Source of the DNA: Coemansia sp. RSA 922
Taxonomy: Eukaryota > Kickxellomycota > Kickxellomycetes > Kickxellales > Kickxellaceae
Reading direction: 5' to 3'
NCBI GenBank assembly: GCA_027577415.1
Contig: JANBQS010000352.1
Coordinates: forward strand, 1-20,317
DNA length: 20,317 bases
Shown here: positions 7,991-15,450 of the stretch, piece by piece
Numbering within the stretch: the stretch's first letter is position 1
How the letters are laid out: each line of letters opens with the position of its first letter
The notes under the pieces: generated by a model
Told to the model about the DNA's origin: nothing
Database searches by the model: none
What the model saw: the letters and a program-made list of their open reading frames with translations, nothing else
Translations under genes and position numbers: made by a program

Positions 7991-8304
7991 TGTTCAAAAA
8001 AAAAAAAAAAGATAAGAGGAGAAATAGTATAAAGTGCGTACAACCCTTTCTGCGTTCCACAGCCGTTTCCCCTTTTTATATCCTCATCCCTATCTGGACA
8101 CAAGTGTGGAGAATTTTCATTTTTTTTTATGCTTTTCAGCCAGTCGGCACTTATTAAATTCCCCGCACCTGCAAGACAATCTTTTTTAAGGCCGCGCTCA
8201 GGCCATATTGTTAATACCCCGCGTAGAATGTTCACATGTGACAATAATGTCGATTTATATTCTTATTCATCGAATGGCTGTCAAGAAGATACTAAAAAAA
8301 ACAC
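7991..8304. other. Intergenic region holding the uricase promoter
   Basis: This 314-bp stretch separates uricase from the repeat protein, both on the minus strand. It holds a poly(A) run on the plus strand (about 7997-8010), a GATAAG, the TATA box at 8073-8080, and on the left of the repeat-protein stop an A/T-rich tail. I see no credible gene in it. Confidence 0.5.
8073..8080 (-). promoter_or_regulatory. TATA box (TATAAAAA) of uricase
   Basis: On the minus strand the sequence reads GGATATAAAAAGGGG, 83 bp upstream of the uricase ATG, with an A/T-rich leader between. Confidence 0.65.
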
Positions 8305-9318
8305 TTAAAAACGCTTGGCTTCATCGGCTCTGTTAGTAGCCGACGGCTTAGATAGGTTAGGGTTGGTGAGCTCTGGCAGATCAGGGTTTACAGGACCAGC
8401 ATGGCTTAAATCAACGGCAAAAGCGGCATCTCCACGGCGAGCATTGCCACTGGGCGGGGGTACAGGATTACCGCTGCGTGCTTGAGCTTCAACAGAGGCT
8501 TCTACACGGCGAGCATTGGTGAAAGCATTGTTGCCCACATCATTTGCTGAACGCCCAGTGTCGTCCTGACGACCGCCAACAGGCTGCATCCGACTTCCGG
8601 AAAGATCATTGTTGAACGCATTGTCATTTGTGGCAACTGCTGAACGCTCAGTGTTGCCGGTTAGCTTGCTATCCAGCTGCTGCTGAGGAGGAGGAGGAAC
8701 CAAGTTGGTCCGCTGAGGACCAGCGCCAGTCTGTTGACCAATACGGTTATCGTATCCAGTGTACTTGGCGTCATGCTTGTCGGTACATCCGACGTCGTTG
8801 TTGAGACCATGGGTGCCGCACTTGCCAGTCTTGTCGACGTCGTTGTTGAGACCATGGGTGCCGCACTTGCCAGTCTTGTCGACGTCGTTGTTGAGACCGT
8901 GCCTATCGCGTCCATCGTGGTGCATGCCAGTCAAACGCTCAGTAGTACCCTCGACCTTGCCGACAGCATTGCCAGCCACGCCCTCCATCTTGTTGACAAC
9001 ACCGTCGCGTCTGTGTGGCTCGTTAGTCCCGTGGACACCGACGACATTTCCCGACGTCTTGTTCTTGGGCACATCGACGTTACCAACAATGTCGTGCTTC
9101 TCATGGTGACGGCGGCTATCGCCAATGACATGGGTCGCATCGTTGGAGGTGGGCGGGGTCATAGTCTTGGTGTTGGATCCCGTGAGGACGTTCTGGGCCT
9201 TGTTGACAGCTGACTTGACCGAATCCTTAATCTTCTCGGTCGTAGTAGGTTGCTGCGTAGCCAATGGCTGGTTGACAGCGTTGCTGCGAGTGTTGGGAGG
9301 CGTAATGTTGTTGGTCAT
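8305..9318 (-). CDS. Disordered hydrophilin/LEA-like protein with tandem repeat
   Basis: A 337-residue protein rich in Asn, Gly, Asp, Thr, Lys and Pro, with no hydrophobic core, signal peptide or membrane segment. Most of it should be intrinsically disordered. Two short amphipathic stretches, EKIKDSVKSAVNKAQNVL (29-46) and VVNKMEGVAGNAVGKVEGT, resemble the lysine/alanine segments of LEA and CsbD-like stress proteins. The centre holds a 15-residue repeat, HGLNNDVDKTGKCGT: two copies and a partial third, encoded by 45-bp DNA repeats. Proline runs (PPPP, VPPPSG) lie in the C-terminal half. A role in desiccation or osmotic protection is plausible from composition, but no domain proves it. A TATA box lies 86 bp upstream, consistent with an inducible gene. 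Start ATG 9318 is the first in frame. Confidence 0.75.
   Translation of the reverse strand: MTNNITPPNTRSNAVNQPLATQQPTTTEKIKDSVKSAVNKAQNVLTGSNTKTMTPPTSNDATHVIGDSRRHHEKHDIVGNVDVPKNKTSGNVVGVHGTNEPHRRDGVVNKMEGVAGNAVGKVEGTTERLTGMHHDGRDRHGLNNDVDKTGKCGTHGLNNDVDKTGKCGTHGLNNDVGCTDKHDAKYTGYDNRIGQQTGAGPQRTNLVPPPPQQQLDSKLTGNTERSAVATNDNAFNNDLSGSRMQPVGGRQDDTGRSANDVGNNAFTNARRVEASVEAQARSGNPVPPPSGNARRGDAAFAVDLSHAGPVNPDLPELTNPNLSKPSATNRADEAKRF
8791..8898. repeat. 45-bp tandem repeat, two identical copies plus a partial third
   Basis: Copies start at 8791, 8836 and 8881. The first two are identical over all 45 bp. The third matches for the first 18 bases (GACGTCGTTGTTGAGACC) and then diverges. The period is a multiple of three, so changes in copy number keep the reading frame of the disordered protein. 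Confidence 0.95.
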
Positions 9319-9403
9319 TTTTAGAAAGTTGCTGAATATTGTAGAGAATCTTTGATATGATGATAATTTTTGAAATTGTATAAACCGCAGAGATTCTCTT
9401 TTC

Positions 9404-9410
9404 TTTTATA
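9404..9410 (-). promoter_or_regulatory. TATA box (TATAAAA) of the disordered repeat protein
   Basis: On the minus strand the sequence reads GGTATAAAAGAAAAGAG, 86 bp before the ATG at 9318. The context closely resembles the TATA box of the 96-residue gene (GGTATAAAA). Confidence 0.65.
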
Positions 9411-9554
9411 CCTGTAGAACAAGAAGAAGAAGAAAAGAGGAACCTCTCAACAATATACGATAACAGTGGATGAGGGGAAGGGTATGCTACATAAGCATTA
9501 CGTTAGTAATGACATACTATCAATGAATATTGTGACGTATACACACGTGCACCC

Positions 9555-10511
9555 TCATCCTACTTGCGCCTCGCATATCGATTTACGTATGCCATGTACG
9601 TTCGGCTCTTTTGCCAAGACGACAAAGCGGGGCTGCAACTGCGCAACAATTTCGTCCATTGTCGTAGCGCCAATCGCCGCCAAGCCATACAATACTGAGG
9701 AGATGTCTGTAGCAGGCAAATTGCCTCCTGCATATGCGCACAGTACATGCTCGCTCTCCAAGTCGGCCAATAGCGGAGCCACTACACGCACTCCAGACGG
9801 ACTGAAAAGCACCATCCAAATTAATATGTCGCGACCCTCGTGAGCTCTATCTTTAGCCAGACACGTTGCCCTAATTCTAGACAACGCCTGGATTAGATCA
9901 TTCCTGATATCTACGGGATCTCTGCCAACAGTGATATACGAAACGATTTCAAGCAATTCGGCCATATTGCGTAGGCCGTCAGGCAAGGTGTCGCGACGTT
10001 GGTCCCCGCAAAAGAAAACTAGTCGTGGTTTAGCCCCGTGATGTCTTTGGTACTGTGCACAAAACTCAGTAATCACGGGCAACATTGCGCTCGCGCCTCC
10101 AGTGACCTCGCCTCTCACGTCAAAGTGTTGCAGAATGGAGCGACAGGCATTGCCGGTTGCGCCTCCAACAACGAATATCGGCAGACTGACAAACCCATCC
10201 CACCGCTCTTTCTTTGTCGAGTCAATAGCCGTCCATTTTTCTATAACCCGACCAAGCGCCTTGACTGCGTTTTGGCTAGTGAAAATTAGGCCGGCAAACG
10301 GCGTATCACTCACATGTGCCTCTACAATGTCGTCAATGATCTGAGCGGTCAGCAGATCCTGGTGCTGAAGAACAGCTACACTTTCTACGGCGTCGTGGTC
10401 TTCTAGCAGCGGCTGTGTATATGTGTCCTTGCCCCGGGAGCTGTCTCTAAACAATATCACAGCTGTGTGTGGCGGCGCTGATAAATTTGATCGTGTAACT
10501 TCAGCTTCCAT
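9555..10511 (-). CDS. HEM4: Uroporphyrinogen-III synthase
   Basis: A 318-residue HemD/HEM4 family protein. It closes hydroxymethylbilane to uroporphyrinogen III with inversion of ring D, in the cytosolic part of haem synthesis. The family diverges fast, but the key marks are present: AVILFRD near the N-terminus (17-23), LIFTSQNAVKAL (75-86), VVGGATG (114-120) at the hinge, LVFFCGDQRRDTLP (164-177), MVLFSPSGV (233-241) and LAAIGATTMDEI (277-288), which corresponds to the usual 'IG.TT' motif. Length is somewhat above bacterial HemD (about 250) and close to yeast HEM4 (275), with a loop insertion around 92-108. It shares a 256-bp divergent promoter with the PEX39-like gene. The ATG at 10511 is the first in frame. 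Confidence 0.92.
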   Translation of the reverse strand: MEAEVTRSNLSAPPHTAVILFRDSSRGKDTYTQPLLEDHDAVESVAVLQHQDLLTAQIIDDIVEAHVSDTPFAGLIFTSQNAVKALGRVIEKWTAIDSTKKERWDGFVSLPIFVVGGATGNACRSILQHFDVRGEVTGGASAMLPVITEFCAQYQRHHGAKPRLVFFCGDQRRDTLPDGLRNMAELLEIVSYITVGRDPVDIRNDLIQALSRIRATCLAKDRAHEGRDILIWMVLFSPSGVRVVAPLLADLESEHVLCAYAGGNLPATDISSVLYGLAAIGATTMDEIVAQLQPRFVVLAKEPNVHGIRKSICEAQVG

Positions 10512-10767
10512 ATTTCAATCCTGGGATCCAAAAAAAAATAGACAACGACAATACTAGTAGAAAAAAAAGATTCAGATCGCGCAGCATAGATAAGAAGAAA
10601 ATCGGAACCATGTGCTTTGTGTTTTTTGGGACCCACATTGAACCAAAACCACGTGCATCTCGAATTAATTACTTGGCCCGTAAAAAAAAAAAATTGAAAC
10701 CGTTTATAAAAAGCTCCCCACACACTTTTCTCACCTGTCGTCATATATTACCCTCAGCATTTTGATC
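10512..10767. promoter_or_regulatory. Divergent promoter of HEM4 and the PEX39-like gene
   Basis: The two start codons face away from each other across 256 bp. The stretch holds A tracts at about 10530-10537, 10561-10568 and 10682-10693, and a TATA box serving the plus-strand gene at 10705-10712. I see no TATA box for HEM4. Confidence 0.55.
10705..10712 (+). promoter_or_regulatory. TATA box (TATAAAAA) of the PEX39-like gene
   Basis: GTTTATAAAAAGC lies 63 bp before the ATG at 10768. The leader downstream is C/T-rich and contains no earlier ATG. Confidence 0.65.
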
Positions 10768-11178
10768 ATGGATTCGCAGGACGATATAGCCGTATTCCAA
10801 GCCTTCGATGCCTACGACTTTGAACACGACCCTTTGTTTCAACTCGGACTTCAATCGATAGAATACAACAAAGAGGATACCAAAGTAGTGGAAGAGGCCA
10901 AGATATTCTACTACTCGCGCAGAATCGCACCCATTGACCAAGAAAAGTACACGGCATGGAAGCTTGCCAACAGCAGCAAAAATGTTGAAGCACAGACACA
11001 TTCGGCATCGTTCGCAGAAATCGTAGGCATGATTACGCGCGGCGAAACCATTCCAGGGATTCGCCAGATACCCGATGAGCTCAGCAGTCTTACGCCAAGC
11101 ACATCGACATCCGTAGCCCCACGCAAGCCATGGGAGCAGCAGCAACAAAATGATGACAGCACGCAAACCGGCAATTAG
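10768..11178 (+). CDS. PEX39: PEX39-like peroxin with KPWE motif
   Basis: A 136-residue protein. The first ATG is at 10768; the frame is open slightly upstream only through a TTG. The N-terminal part, with AYDFEHDPLFQLGLQS (15-30) and a helix VVEEAKIFYYSRR (40-52), resembles small fungal proteins of the KPWE family. The C-terminal half carries the two family marks: FAEIVGMITRGETIPGIRQI (82-101) and, after a Ser/Thr linker, APRKPWE (117-123). The pattern 'helix, RGE.IPGI, linker, [R/K]PWE' is that of the recently named PEX39 (human C6ORF226, yeast Yjr012c). PEX39 helps import PTS2 proteins by binding the PEX7 receptor, and PEX13 shares the [R/K]PWE motif. PEX14-like KPWE-domain proteins are the alternative label. 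A polar Gln-rich tail follows the motif. It converges on TMA16 with 44 bp between stop codons. Confidence 0.68.
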   Translation: MDSQDDIAVFQAFDAYDFEHDPLFQLGLQSIEYNKEDTKVVEEAKIFYYSRRIAPIDQEKYTAWKLANSSKNVEAQTHSASFAEIVGMITRGETIPGIRQIPDELSSLTPSTSTSVAPRKPWEQQQQNDDSTQTGN

Positions 11179-11222
11179 CCTTACTTTATTGTTTTGGGAT
11201 ATAAACGTCATTACGTTGGCAT

Positions 11223-11962
11223 CTAATTGACTGCCATACCAGTAGCAATCTCAATAGCCTGCTGCTCCGTCAACAGCTGTGGAATCTTGTCAGCCTTCGC
11301 AGACGCACTGTCGCCTCGCCGACTATTCTTGGCCTCCTCTTCGATCGGGATAATGCTAGCCGGTTTGCACGTAACGAGCTTAATAGTAGTAATAGAGTTA
11401 AGATCACCGTCCCATGCCCTCAAAGCCTTGACGACTGCGCCATTAGTTAAATCAGGAACCTCAACACCAGCCAACTTTGCCTCTTTAACTTCCGAGTCGA
11501 CCAACTGTAGGAACAACGACTCCTTTTGCAGCAAGTTCTTGCCTTCTTCCTTTTTCGCCAAGATAGTCTCGATCTCCTCGTCGTTCCTCTCCAGATACAC
11601 GTCAACAAGTTGCCGCAGCTCCACCATAGTCCACATCTTTTTCTTTAGCTTCGCCTCCACCTCTTCTTCGCCCTTATCCATGTTGTCGCGGAACCATACG
11701 ATCTTTTGTCCACGACCTAGCGCCGCATTGATCCGCTCGCTTTTGGCCTTGGCAATGCTTGTCTCCTTGTGCATAGCCCGGTTAATTTGCCGTGCCTTGC
11801 GCGAGTAAGGATGAGCCTTTTCCTTGTCTTTGATTTTGCTGACTCTTTTGCGCTTGTTGTTGGGCTAAAGTGTATGAAATTTCGTAGGCGTAGTTAGTAA
11901 TTGTAAGTAGCTTCCTTACTAGTCGTCGTCGCTTTTTGTCATTGCATGTAAGTACGTACCAT
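11223..11962 (-). CDS. TMA16: TMA16-like ribosome biogenesis protein, two exons
   Basis: The spliced product is 214 residues. Exon 1 is the initiator ATG alone (11962-11960). Exon 2 runs from 11864 to 11223. The intron (11959-11865, 95 nt) has donor GTACGT, a perfect TACTAAC branch site and acceptor TTTAG. Exon 2 starts PNNKRKRVSKIKDKEKAHPY and continues SRKARQINRAMHKE, the highly conserved N-terminus of translation machinery-associated protein 16, which binds nuclear 60S pre-ribosomal particles. The central part includes a charged helical stretch (EEVEAKLKKKMWTMVELRQL) and VEVPDLTN. Without the intron the frame would have to start at an internal Met (11774), losing 31 conserved residues, so the splice is well supported. 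Length fits the family (yeast 178, human about 203). The C-terminal 50 residues are polar and less conserved. Confidence 0.92.
11865..11959 (-). other. Spliceosomal intron of TMA16, phase 0, directly after the ATG
   Basis: The 95-nt intron carries GTACGT at the 5' end, TACTAAC about 30 nt before the 3' end and CTTTAG at the acceptor. These are near-ideal fungal splice signals. Joining the ends places ATG directly before the conserved CCC AAC AAC (Pro-Asn-Asn) codons. Confidence 0.9.
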
Positions 11963-12098
11963 TGCTATAGAATGGCTTCTTTAAAGTTCAAAGTGTATAT
12001 ATAAAATGAGTAAAGAAATGCGAGAGAAAAAAAAAACAAAAGAAACTGGTATGCCAACTTTTGCTCTGAAAAAATACCAAGCAGGTTTCTTGATCGGA

Positions 12099-13802
12099 TT
12101 ACCTCCGGATCAACTTGGATAACCTTTGCAGTAGCGTGTGCTTTTTCGCTGTTGCGGTGGGGTAGGTTGTACTAAACGCCCGGCTGAGCTGTGAGGCATA
12201 CTTGCTAAAAGCGCTGCGTCGAATAACCTTGGCAACTAAAGCGTTAAAGTTGCGTATACCACATGGTGCAACATTGGCATACCGAAAATTGGGACAAACA
12301 AGTGCCAACAATACGATGCTCTCAATAATGTTGTCATCGTCATCGTGGTTAGTGCTTGGAATGTGCCAGACACGCAAGTTTTGCCCTAATGCGCCATATG
12401 TAGAAGCAATATGGTCAGGCAATCTATTAGCAGAAACACCCTCAAATTCGGAGCCCAGGCCAGAAATGCCACATCTCAGTTCTATGAGTGCGGGAAGTGC
12501 CTTTAATAGACACAGTATGGAAAACAGGGACAGTTTGTCTAAAGTTGCCTCAAACACTTGAATGTGCTCAAACTTGTAATCACCCTGTACAGCCACTTGT
12601 ATATTCTTGACTACCACAGATGCTGGTAACGTCAAGCCACGAGCAGCGCCAGCCAGACTGGCGAGAAACAAGTCCAAAGTGCCCTCGGGTAAGTTAGCAA
12701 TACGGTTGTAATCCTGACTAATAGTAACTTGCAAATATCTGTGCTTGCTTAACGCGCCGCCTCCATAAATTATATTCACGGCATTTCTATTTATCTCAAA
12801 GTCCAAATGCTTCAATGTTGAGCTATTACCACGGAATAATTCATCACCAGCAAATGGATATGAATGAAGCATTCTCGTGCTTTTCAATACTGGAAATGGC
12901 ACAATTCTCGGATCCAGCACTTGCTCCATATCTAGATTACTTCCTGTAAATGTCATGTGCAAATTTTGCAAATTGGGGTACACGACGGCCTCGCCATTTA
13001 CATTATACAACAATGCATGTGCATTAAGCGCTTTAGTCTTCAAATTTTGAAGCGAGTGGGCATTCTTATGAAGTAAACTTGCGTGCAAATCTGATGAACT
13101 ATGGCAATCCAGAGTTAGCGAAGAAAACTCACCAATTTGGTCAATACATGTAGCACGTTGAAACCCGGCCTTGCTGAAATCAGCCGCTGAATGCTTTGAA
13201 TTGCTACACAGTGATGTTACAATCACTTTAAAGGCATCTTCAACTAATTCACCCATGGATGGAAACCCGGTATACCACACTATTTCTGTTTTTGTCATTA
13301 CCTCTCGAGTCATAGACTTGAGCAACTGAACAAACTCAAGCGCATTTACAATAGAGTTATTCCCGTTATATTGGGGAACTCCCGCGTGGTTAAACACTGA
13401 GATAAAAATTTTATGGACAAGAGGCAGGTGTGTTGTGTCTCCCATGTATCCAGATAGCAGTACCTTGGCTTTGCCACTCATTATAGTGGGGTATGGAACA
13501 TTAATCCGAATCTCTCTGACCATGTCAGCAGCATGGGGTGGTAGTTTAAAATTCTCTGCCCATCCAGGAGTAGCAATACAAATTCTCTTGTAATTATAGT
13601 CCGTGGTAAGGCTAAGTTCTCTCCACAAGCATTCTAGAGCCGCTTGACGCCAGCTAGAACACACATACATCAATCTATCAACATCATCCTTCTGGCGTAC
13701 TATACCATCGTACATGGTTTCTTGCACTGTTGTCAAATGCTTTAGAATTGTACGTAGGACATTGAGTGGAAGGGCTTGAGCTGGTGATACAGTCTTGGGC
13801 AT
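12099..13802 (-). CDS. F-box-like protein with LRR-like body (lineage-specific family)
   Basis: A 567-residue intronless ORF. The ATG at 13802-13800 is chosen; an in-frame GTG four codons upstream is not a likely start. The N-terminus reads ALPLNVLRTILKHL, then after a loop LMYVCSSWRQAALECLWREL: the L/P...L..I...L and VC..WR..A...LW pattern of an F-box or F-box-like helix set. The body has spaced leucine-rich segments (YPNLQNLHMTF, STLKHLDFEINR, RYLQVTISQDY) suggestive of a degenerate LRR solenoid. Proteins of this build are, as I recall, abundant in Kickxellomycete genomes, mostly unnamed. If the F-box works it would link a substrate to an SCF ubiquitin ligase through Skp1. By eye the gene is more A/T-rich than UBP2, OCRL or WHI3. 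Function unknown. Confidence 0.7.
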   Translation of the reverse strand: MPKTVSPAQALPLNVLRTILKHLTTVQETMYDGIVRQKDDVDRLMYVCSSWRQAALECLWRELSLTTDYNYKRICIATPGWAENFKLPPHAADMVREIRINVPYPTIMSGKAKVLLSGYMGDTTHLPLVHKIFISVFNHAGVPQYNGNNSIVNALEFVQLLKSMTREVMTKTEIVWYTGFPSMGELVEDAFKVIVTSLCSNSKHSAADFSKAGFQRATCIDQIGEFSSLTLDCHSSSDLHASLLHKNAHSLQNLKTKALNAHALLYNVNGEAVVYPNLQNLHMTFTGSNLDMEQVLDPRIVPFPVLKSTRMLHSYPFAGDELFRGNSSTLKHLDFEINRNAVNIIYGGGALSKHRYLQVTISQDYNRIANLPEGTLDLFLASLAGAARGLTLPASVVVKNIQVAVQGDYKFEHIQVFEATLDKLSLFSILCLLKALPALIELRCGISGLGSEFEGVSANRLPDHIASTYGALGQNLRVWHIPSTNHDDDDNIIESIVLLALVCPNFRYANVAPCGIRNFNALVAKVIRRSAFSKYASQLSRAFSTTYPTATAKKHTLLQRLSKLIRR

Positions 13803-14535
13803 GGTGGCTGACACTAATAGGCTGCTAAAAAAATCGAGCGAAATTGGATAAAGTGAATAATAAAATAGCTGGAGAGAGAGAGAGAGAAGGGATACCAGCG
13901 CCTTGAGGATGTCCTTTGAGAGCCGTCCAATTGTTTTGGCCTCTTTCTGCTTTGTTGGAAAAATGCTACCTTTGTATTATCCACCAGTGGCAATTACTTT
14001 GAGCATATTGGCAAAGAAAGCTTTAACAAAACAGAAAGTATACAGCTGGTACTTTCTTGAACTACACATGTCGCCCAAGCAGCTAAAAACGGTACAGAAG
14101 CCATGAGAGGGGCCTTAGAAAACAAGGTGAGAAAAGTGAGCACATAGTAATTACCGGCGTCTGACACACTGGTCACGGCCACCGTGACATAAATAAACCT
14201 CATGTTGACCCTCATCCCCCTTGTGTAGTCCATGATTCTTTACGATAGCGCAGTTTTTCCTTTCAAAACAGAAGTACGCCCAGTGCGCCAAGAAAGATGT
14301 CACGGGAGGTTCTTTTTTTGGCAAAAAAAAGATGGGCAGCAAGACTTCCGAGTGGTTGCCCTTGTTCGTCCCTTGACTGTAAGCTTGAAGCAAAAGTGGG
14401 AGTTTCAACGAACTTCAATCCACGTAGATGAACGTCTTTCTTTCTTTCCTACTCTGCCGCCTTTTTTCTATTTTAAACAAGCTTGCAACTGAACTGTCTA
14501 GTACACTTAACTTATTGACATTAAACAAAAACAAA
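13803..14535. other. Intergenic region between divergent genes, no confident gene
   Basis: This 733-bp stretch separates the F-box-like gene from the small gene at 14536. It contains a (GA)8 repeat at 13872-13887 and several short ORFs on both strands (for example 13903-14106 plus, and 14151-14408 and 13994-14233 minus). None has a recognisable product or a clear promoter. The right end, with CTATTTTAAAC at about 14467-14477 and a CA-rich leader, is the likely promoter of the gene at 14536. I see no tRNA or repeat-element signature. Confidence 0.5.
13872..13887. repeat. (GA)8 dinucleotide repeat
   Basis: Eight GA units lie about 70 bp upstream of the F-box-like gene start. On the coding strand of that gene this is a CT repeat, a common element in fungal promoter or 5'-leader regions. 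Confidence 0.8.
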
Positions 14536-14943
14536 ATGGGTATACTAGTAATCGACTGGGATACCAATTCGAAAAGAGAAGTCCCCTTTCTATCTGTCGG
14601 CTGCCTAGTGAGCGAGTTGAAGGCCAAGCTAAAGGGTCATCATGAAGGCTATAATAACTGCAAACTGTTCATTTCATCGGCTAGCCTAAATACATACAGA
14701 CATTTGCAAGCAGGTCATCTCAGTGTCCGTTCCCTTATTGCTGCTGGCAATACTGAAGGTCTAAGTATTCCTGATGATTCGGACAAAGTAGAAGATGAGA
14801 AAGACAGGATTTACTTTGCCAAACGCTGTCCAACAGGTGCGCAAGGATACTCGTACCCTCCAGTAATGCAGGATTCGTATGATCCAAATAAGCCCATTGG
14901 ATCTTATTTCGATGTTGACACGTTCAGAGATGTTGAAACTTAG
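14536..14943 (+). CDS. Small orphan protein with predicted beta-grasp-like N-terminal domain, 135 residues
   Basis: Not recognised by family. The ATG at 14536 is preferred over an in-frame ATG at 14428 because it follows a CA-rich leader (ACAAAAACAAA) and begins the conserved-looking part. The order GILVIDWDTN, KREVPFLS, CLVSELKAKLK, CKLFISS, HLSVRSLIAAG and DRIYFAKR suggests strand-strand-helix-strand-(helix)-strand. That is the plan of ubiquitin-like folds and of Crinkler-type N-terminal domains. The 38-residue tail (TGAQGYSYPPVMQDSYDPNK) is polar and rich in Tyr, Pro and Asp. It has no signal peptide. The N-terminal segment resembles that of the next gene (15451): both have a strand pair ending in PF, then LVSEL/LVSEI. 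AATAAA follows at 14995. The fold call is pattern inference. Confidence 0.6.
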   Translation: MGILVIDWDTNSKREVPFLSVGCLVSELKAKLKGHHEGYNNCKLFISSASLNTYRHLQAGHLSVRSLIAAGNTEGLSIPDDSDKVEDEKDRIYFAKRCPTGAQGYSYPPVMQDSYDPNKPIGSYFDVDTFRDVET

Positions 14944-14994
14944 TTTAATGTCTAAATTTTATTAGCTTTCAATAGTGGCTGGCTCTTTCTTCCC

Positions 14995-15000
14995 AATAAA
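14995..15000 (+). terminator. Polyadenylation signal AATAAA
   Basis: CCCAATAAAACAAATC lies 52 bp after the stop of the gene at 14536 and is a plausible cleavage and polyadenylation signal for it. Confidence 0.5.
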
Positions 15001-15009
15001 ACAAATCAC

Positions 15010-15213
15010 TCATATTCCAAGTAAGAAAAAAATACCCACAAAGCTGCTTAGGACAGGTGACGAGCGCCTAAAGGCGAGTATCCCCCCAACTAGACTCACA
15101 GTCAACGAGCCTTTCCCCCAATTTCTTACTGCGGTCACTACCTCTTGCGCTTTTCCAGGAGGATGTTGGCTTTGTGCCCTTTCTTTTGGCTTCAAGAAAT
15201 CGCGCCATTGCAT
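15010..15213 (-). CDS. Possible small membrane protein, 67 residues
   Basis: Not recognised. From the ATG at 15213-15211 the minus strand reads MQWRDFLKPKERAQ, then a basic polar segment (PPGKAQEVVTAVRNWGKG), then two hydrophobic segments: SLTVSLVGGILAF and, after RRSS, PVLSSFVGIFFLLGI up to the TGA. A charged N-terminus, an amphipathic stretch and a hydrophobic tail is a sensible layout for a small tail-anchored or hairpin membrane protein. The palindromic TATTTAAA at 15321-15328 could serve it as well as the gene at 15451. Against it: the ORF is short, and TGA lies just beyond the poly(A) signal of the convergent gene. It may be chance. Confidence 0.28.
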   Translation of the reverse strand: MQWRDFLKPKERAQSQHPPGKAQEVVTAVRNWGKGSLTVSLVGGILAFRRSSPVLSSFVGIFFLLGI

Positions 15214-15320
15214 TCTCAATCAGAGGGGTATGCGTTGATTGCAGGCAAGCACGTTGAATGTGAGAAAAAAACAGGAGCAAAGTCTTTTTGTTACATCACT
15301 CTTTTTTAGGCCACTTCCTC

Positions 15321-15328
15321 TATTTAAA
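15321..15328. promoter_or_regulatory. TATA-like palindrome TATTTAAA
   Basis: CTCTATTTAAAGGGG lies 123 bp before the ATG at 15451. The core TTTAAA reads the same on both strands, so it could position initiation in either direction. The spacing is longer than for the other TATA boxes here. Confidence 0.4.
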
Positions 15329-15450
15329 GGGGTGGATGTCCTGCTGCCTCCTTCAACACTTTTCTTTTCTATTCTTTCTTGTTCCAAAACACATAGTATT
15401 ACATATTTTCGTATATTTAGCTTAATCGCATCAACAACAACAACGAAAGA

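Larger units (their letters stand above)
14944..15450. other. Intergenic region between the two small paralogue-like genes
   Basis: This 507-bp stretch holds the AATAAA signal of the left gene (14995-15000), a possible 67-codon minus-strand ORF (15010-15213), a palindromic TATTTAAA (15321-15328) and a pyrimidine-rich then CA-rich leader before the ATG at 15451. No RNA gene is visible. Confidence 0.5.

Noticed and set aside
10762..10767. TTG start two codons upstream of the PEX39-like ATG
   Set aside because: Eukaryotic initiation at TTG is unlikely when a good ATG follows at once; the same reasoning rejects the GTG at 13814 for the F-box-like gene.
13994..14408. Minus-strand ORFs upstream of the F-box-like gene, with a possible short intron (GTAATT...TTCTAAG)
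   Set aside because: Splicing gives no recognisable product and conserved features are lacking; kept only as intergenic sequence.
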